This document shows, piece by piece, positions 60,293 to 64,000 of a DNA stretch of 64,000 nucleotides. This stretch comes from UBA2334 sp049653005 (GTDB lineage: Bacteria; Pseudomonadota; Gammaproteobacteria; Burkholderiales; Burkholderiaceae_C): positions 1-64,000 of the forward strand of contig JBASFL010000054.1 in assembly GCA_049653005.1 (NCBI GenBank), read 5' to 3'. The position numbers were made by a program, and so were the translations under genes. Position 1 is the stretch's first letter. Every line of letters starts with the position of its first letter. Under the pieces are notes generated by a model that saw only the letters and a list, made by a program, of their open reading frames with translations, made no database searches and was not told where the DNA came from.

Positions 60293-60494
60293 GGCCGCTG
60301 GCCGGGCAACGGGCGCAGCTGTCACCGATGTGGGGACAAGACCGGGGATCGGCCCGTTTCAGGGGCCGTGAGGGAGTAAAATGCGAAGTTGCACTTTGTC
60401 CCCGGCAGGTTGCCGCACACGCAGCGCCTCCAGCCACCGGACAAGGCCTGTTTCGACGAAACAAAACACCAACTTAGGTCAGGGTTTATCCAGC

Positions 60495-61040
60495 ATGGCA
60501 GTCGTTGTCAACAAACCAATTCCCGAATTCGAAGCACTCGCCACCGGTCAACTCAAGGTCAGCAATGTCTCACACCTGGGCCAAACCGTGGTGCTGTATT
60601 TCTACCCCAAAGACAACACCCCCGGTTGCACCACCGAAGCGATGCAGTTCCGCGACAAATACAAAGACTTCGCCAAAGCCGGGGCGGCCGTGTTCGGCGT
60701 GTCACGCGACAACATGAAATCCCACGATGAGTTCAAAACCAAGCTGGAATTGCCGTTTGAACTGATCGCAGACACCGAAGAAAAAATGTGCCACATGTTC
60801 GGCGTGGTCAAAAACAAGATCATGTACGGCAAGAAGGTCAAGGGCATCGAGCGCAGCACCTTCCTCATTGGCCCCGATGGCGTGTTGCGTGAAGAGTGGC
60901 GCGGCCTGAAAGTGCTGGGCCACGTTGAAGAAGTGCTGAAATCTGTGAAAGCCCTGAAAAAAACGGGTGCGGTGCCCGCCGCAGCCCCTGCCCCCGTGGT
61001 GGCACCCGCGCCTGCGGTGGCTGCCGCCACACCGGCCTGA
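60495..61040 (+). CDS. bcp: Bcp-type peroxiredoxin (thiol peroxidase)
   Basis: A 181-aa AhpC/TSA-family enzyme: LYFYPKDNTPGCTTEAMQFRD carries the peroxidatic Cys45, but the residue at position 50, Cys in E. coli Bcp, is Met here. The enzyme must use another thiol (Cys in KMCHMFG, or an external one) to resolve its sulfenate. FLIGPDGVLREEWR is conserved. The last 25 residues are an Ala/Pro/Val-rich tail not usual for Bcp. The ATG at 60495 fits the family start (MAVVVNKPIPEFEA). A clean terminator follows. Confidence 0.92.
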   Translation: MAVVVNKPIPEFEALATGQLKVSNVSHLGQTVVLYFYPKDNTPGCTTEAMQFRDKYKDFAKAGAAVFGVSRDNMKSHDEFKTKLELPFELIADTEEKMCHMFGVVKNKIMYGKKVKGIERSTFLIGPDGVLREEWRGLKVLGHVEEVLKSVKALKKTGAVPAAAPAPVVAPAPAVAAATPA

Positions 61041-61151
61041 TGGTTTGCGCGCTGGACCTTGCACAGGGTCCAGCGGACCGCAAAAACCCTGCGGCATAAT
61101 GGTTTCATGCCCTTGAGGTTTGTCACTTCTCTTTTTGTTTTGTCGCCCAGA

Positions 61152-61179
61152 GCCGTCAGGTCACACTGACGGCTTTTTT
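61152..61179 (+). terminator. Intrinsic terminator between bcp and phoH
   Basis: GCCGTCAG (61152-61159), six-base loop, CTGACGGC (61166-61173), then six T. Confidence 0.9.
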
Positions 61180-61208
61180 GTTTTTGGCCCCTGCCCTTTC
61201 ACCACACC

Positions 61209-62957
61209 ATGCCACTGCCCCCAGCCCCCACCAAAAAGGCCAGCCGCGTTGCGCTGGCCGAGCACGCCATTCAAACTTTGGCCGATTCACCCATTGGCCA
61301 GTCCAAAGCCGCTGCCCCCGCCACGCTGGACACGGCCCCCGAACCCCAAGCGCCCAAACGTGCCCGGGGGCGCCGCCAGGCCCCCGAACCCGTGGCATCC
61401 GCCGTGCTGCAAACCACCAGCCCGGTACAACGCCCCACCCCACCCAAGCCCACAGCGACAGAAACCCCCGTGGTCCCTGTTGTGGCCCCTGTCGTGGCAC
61501 GCGCACCAGCCACAGCACCTGCGTCACCCGCCGCAAAACCCGCGGCCCGTGGGCGCAAAGCCAGTGGTCCGGCCAAGCTGTTTGTGCTGGACACCAACGT
61601 GCTGCTGCACGACCCCATGTGTCTGTTCCGGTTTGAAGAGAACGACGTTTACCTGCCCATGATCGTGCTCGAAGAGCTGGATGGGCACAAAAAAGGCATG
61701 ACCGAAGTGGCCCGCAACGGCCGCCAGACCAGCCGCACCCTCGATGCACTGGCCGCTCAGTTGGGCGATGACATGTCTCAGGGCCTGCCCCTCTCGGGCA
61801 CGGGTCACACCGAAGCCCGTGGGCGCTTGTTTTTCCAGACCGAACCGCTGGACTACACCCTGCCCACCAGCCTGCCCCAAGGCAAAGCAGACAACCAGAT
61901 TTTGGGTGTGGTGCAAGCCTTGCGCGAACGCCACCCCGGCCGCGTGGTGGCCATGGTGTCGAAAGACATCAACATGCGCGTCAAAGCCCGTGCCTTGGGC
62001 TTGGACGCGCAAGACTACGAAAACGACAAAACCCTGGACGACGGCGAGCTGCTGTACTCCGGCGTGTTGCCCTTGCCCAACGACTTCTGGACGCGCCAGA
62101 GCAAAACCGTGGAAAGTTGGCAACAGGGCAGCCACACCTTCTATCGCGTGGGCGGCCCCATGGTGGCGCAGTTCCACATCAACCAATTCGTGTTTTTCGA
62201 AGCACCCGGTGAGCCCTCGTTGCACGCCCGCGTGGTTGAAATCCGTGACAAGACCGCGGTGCTGAAAACCCTGCGCGATTTCACGCACCTGAAAAACGCC
62301 GTGTGGGGCGTGACCAGCCGCAACCGCGAACAAAACTTCGCGCTCAACCTGTTGATGGACCCGGACATCGACTTTGTTACCTTGGCTGGTACCGCAGGCA
62401 CTGGCAAAACGCTGATGGCCCTGGCCAGTGGCCTGACGCAGGTGCTGGACGAGCGCCGTTACACCGAAATCATCATGACCCGCGCCACCGTCAGCGTGGG
62501 CGAAGACATTGGCTTTTTGCCCGGCACCGAAGAAGAAAAAATGGGCCCGTGGATGGGCGCGCTGGACGACAACCTTGAATTTTTGGCCAAAGGCGATGGC
62601 GGCAACGCGGGCGAATGGGGCCGCGCGGCCACCAACGAACTCATCCGCAGCCGCATCAAGGTCAAGAGCATGAACTTCATGCGCGGGCGCACCTTCCTCA
62701 ACAAGTACGTGATCATTGACGAGGCGCAAAACCTGACGCCCAAGCAAATGAAAACGCTGATCACGCGCGCAGGCCCGGGCACCAAAATCATCTGCATGGG
62801 CAACCTGGCGCAGATCGACACGCCCTACCTCACCGAAGGCTCATCGGGCATGACCTACGCGGTGGACCGCTTCAAAGGCTGGCCACACGGCGGGCACATC
62901 ACGCTGGCGCGTGGCGAGCGTTCCCGCCTGGCAGACTTTGCCAGCGAAGTGCTCTGA
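61209..62957 (+). CDS. phoH: PIN domain-PhoH family ATPase (582 aa)
   Basis: After about 118 residues of low-complexity Ala/Pro/Lys sequence comes a PIN nuclease-like domain (FVLDTNVLLHDP with its Asp, VLEELDGHKKG, and KDINMRVKARALGLDAQDYEND). Then follows a PhoH ATPase/helicase domain with Walker A TLAGTAGTGKTLMALA and Walker B KYVIIDEAQNLTPKQMK. PIN-PhoH proteins have been described as RNA-unwinding and RNA-cleaving enzymes. Phosphate control is not evident here. The ATG at 61209 lies 30 bases after the terminator. The exact start of the disordered N-terminus is uncertain. Confidence 0.93.
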   Translation: MPLPPAPTKKASRVALAEHAIQTLADSPIGQSKAAAPATLDTAPEPQAPKRARGRRQAPEPVASAVLQTTSPVQRPTPPKPTATETPVVPVVAPVVARAPATAPASPAAKPAARGRKASGPAKLFVLDTNVLLHDPMCLFRFEENDVYLPMIVLEELDGHKKGMTEVARNGRQTSRTLDALAAQLGDDMSQGLPLSGTGHTEARGRLFFQTEPLDYTLPTSLPQGKADNQILGVVQALRERHPGRVVAMVSKDINMRVKARALGLDAQDYENDKTLDDGELLYSGVLPLPNDFWTRQSKTVESWQQGSHTFYRVGGPMVAQFHINQFVFFEAPGEPSLHARVVEIRDKTAVLKTLRDFTHLKNAVWGVTSRNREQNFALNLLMDPDIDFVTLAGTAGTGKTLMALASGLTQVLDERRYTEIIMTRATVSVGEDIGFLPGTEEEKMGPWMGALDDNLEFLAKGDGGNAGEWGRAATNELIRSRIKVKSMNFMRGRTFLNKYVIIDEAQNLTPKQMKTLITRAGPGTKIICMGNLAQIDTPYLTEGSSGMTYAVDRFKGWPHGGHITLARGERSRLADFASEVL

Positions 62958-62973
62958 CCGCCCAAGCCGCGCC

Positions 62974-63846
62974 ATGAAATGGGAAGGCAACCGCCAATCT
63001 GACAACGTGGAGGACCGCCGTGGCGGCAACGGCGGCGGTTTCCGCGTGGGCGGGGGCGGCCGTGGCATTGGGCTGGGCAGCATCGCCATTGCGTTGGTGG
63101 CGGGTTGGGTGTTCGGCATCAACCCGCTGACCGTGCTGGGGGTGTTGAGCGGTGGCGATGTGGGGCCCGTCGCGCAGCACGCGCCTGCCCGGCCACCGGC
63201 AGACGACCGCCTGGCCGCGTTCGTGTCCACTGTGCTGGCCGACACCGAAGACGTGTGGAAAACCGTGTTCACCCAGGGCGGGTCTGCCTACGCAGAACCC
63301 AAACTGGTGCTGTTTCGCGGGAGCACCCCCACCGCTTGTGGCCAAGGCCAGGCCGCGATGGGGCCGTTTTATTGCCCTGGCGACCAAAAGGTGTACATCG
63401 ACCTGGGGTTTTACGAGACCCTGCGCGACGAGCTAGGGGCCCCCGGTGAGTTTGCCCAAGCCTATGTGATTGCCCATGAGGTGGGCCACCACGTGCAGCA
63501 CCTGCTGGGCATCACCGACAAAGTGGACGGGCTGCGGGGCCGAGTCAGCGAAAAACAGCACAACGCCCTGAGCGTGCGCCTGGAGCTTCAGGCCGATTGT
63601 TTTGCAGGCTTGTGGGCGAACAAATCCCACGAATCGCGCCAGACGCTGGAGGGCGGTGACATCGAAGCGGCCATGAACGCCGCCGCCAAAATTGGGGACG
63701 ATGCCTTGCAGCAAAAGGCCCAAGGTCGGGTGGTGCCCGACAGTTTCACCCACGGCACCAGTGCCCAACGGGTGCGTTGGTTCAACGTGGGTTTGAAAAC
63801 CGGCAGCGTAAAGGCCTGCGACACATTTGGCCAGAAAACCATATGA
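62974..63846 (+). CDS. ypfJ: Neutral zinc metallopeptidase family protein (YpfJ-like, 290 aa)
   Basis: A Gly-rich N-terminus (VEDRRGGNGGGFRVGGGGRG), one membrane helix (GLGSIAIALVAGWVFGI, about 32-48) and a domain with the zinc signature AYVIAHEVGHHVQHLLG. Further conserved blocks are MGPFYCPGDQKVYIDLGFY, LRLELQADCFAGLWAN and FTHGTSAQRVRWFNVGL. Activity of the family is largely uncharacterised. The ATG at 62974 is 17 bases after phoH. A repeat copy starts at its stop. Confidence 0.92.
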   Translation: MKWEGNRQSDNVEDRRGGNGGGFRVGGGGRGIGLGSIAIALVAGWVFGINPLTVLGVLSGGDVGPVAQHAPARPPADDRLAAFVSTVLADTEDVWKTVFTQGGSAYAEPKLVLFRGSTPTACGQGQAAMGPFYCPGDQKVYIDLGFYETLRDELGAPGEFAQAYVIAHEVGHHVQHLLGITDKVDGLRGRVSEKQHNALSVRLELQADCFAGLWANKSHESRQTLEGGDIEAAMNAAAKIGDDALQQKAQGRVVPDSFTHGTSAQRVRWFNVGLKTGSVKACDTFGQKTI

Positions 63847-63895
63847 AATATGCCTCTGGCGCTTGATGGTATTGAATAGTTTGCTATTCAATCAT
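63844..63895 (+). repeat. Dispersed intergenic repeat, copy J
   Basis: It starts on the ypfJ stop: a shortened 5' part (ATGCCTCTGG), CGCTTG at 63860-63865, ATGGTATTG within the 17-base spacer, GCTA at 63883-63886. It separates two convergent genes and its last bases run into the next stop codon. Confidence 0.75.
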
Positions 63896-64000
63896 CATCA
63901 GACCGTCCCGGTGCAGGGCAATCCTGCTGCACCCAGGCCTCGGCGGTGCGGTCGTTCAATTTGAAGTGGGCAGGCACCTTCACCCGGGCAACGCGTTCAC
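63888..64000 (-). CDS. Unidentified protein, C-terminal part (runs off window)
   Basis: A minus-strand frame enters at the right edge and ends at 63888. The last 36 residues start ERVARVKVPAHFKLNDRTAE and finish CPAPGRSDDD. The composition and codon use look like a real GC-rich gene of this genome, and a convergent gene is expected here. I do not recognise the family from this fragment. Confidence 0.55.
   Translation of the reverse strand, partial: ERVARVKVPAHFKLNDRTAEAWVQQDCPAPGRSDDD

Noticed and set aside
1..64000. tRNA, rRNA, CRISPR array, riboswitch, prophage or replication origin
   Set aside because: I read all intergenic gaps and found no tRNA-like cloverleaf ending in CCA, no regularly spaced direct repeats, no aptamer-like leader and no phage or origin genes. 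Small RNAs cannot be excluded without a covariance search.

Overview
The window reads as a piece of a betaproteobacterial chromosome, most likely Burkholderiales, family Comamonadaceae. The evidence is the gene order: odhA-odhB-lpdA-zapE; ndk-rlmN-pilW-rodZ-ispG-hisS-yfgM-bamB-der-hfq-hflX-hflK-hflC-DUF2065-hisZ-purA; and alaA-hom-thrC-mobB-moeA-moaD-moaE. The genome is GC-rich with strong third-position bias, and a short intergenic repeat occurs ten times. Genus cannot be fixed from the sequence alone. I see no rRNA, tRNA, CRISPR array or prophage.

Layout. Bases 1-2.9 kb are accessory: the 3' end of an IS481-like transposase, two AT-richer genes (a HEPN-like protein and an exported unknown), a decayed stretch carrying a repeat and a strong terminator, and a nucleotidyltransferase-like gene overlapping a small ORF. 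From 2.9 to 8.4 kb come a radical SAM protein, a VOC protein and a sulfur-handling operon: a four-domain CoA-disulfide reductase/rhodanese/TusA/DsrE fusion, a dihaem cytochrome c4-like protein and an exported rhodanese. From 8.4 to 12.4 kb there are an NlpC/P60 hydrolase, an isochorismatase-like hydrolase, propionyl-CoA synthetase and an ArsR regulator. From 12.6 to 19.5 kb lies the 2-oxoglutarate dehydrogenase operon with zapE. From 19.5 to 24.1 kb are a PP2C phosphatase, bamD, and divergent rluD-scpB-rluB. From 24.2 to 42.2 kb a long co-directional run of housekeeping genes carries nucleotide, isoprenoid, histidine and purine metabolism, outer-membrane assembly, Hfq and the HflX/K/C module, then a phosphoribosyltransferase, metC and a small basic protein.

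From 42.2 to 48.7 kb there are a diguanylate cyclase, mnmH, the divergent tesA/ybbA pair, rlmB, and a minus-strand SDR-chrA-chrA unit with overlapping start and stop codons. From 48.9 to 53 kb are a DUF3141 protein with a PHA-synthase-like Cys/Asp/His triad, fabI and a GNAT gene. From 53 to 59.8 kb the minus strand carries alanine/threonine biosynthesis followed by molybdenum-cofactor genes. The right end holds a Mth938-like protein, a Bcp peroxiredoxin, a PIN-PhoH ATPase, a zinc metallopeptidase and the C-terminus of an unidentified minus-strand gene.

The most notable non-gene signal is the repeat. All ten copies keep CGCTT and exactly 17 bases between the CGCTT(G/A) hexamer and a GCTA-like tetramer. 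Most lie just downstream of a gene's stop codon and in that gene's orientation. One copy appears to supply the start codon and the beginning of the lipoprotein signal of bamB. The most notable gene-level systems are the sulfur fusion operon and the FabI/DUF3141/SDR neighbourhood, which looks like an uncharacterised polyester or acyl-chain module.
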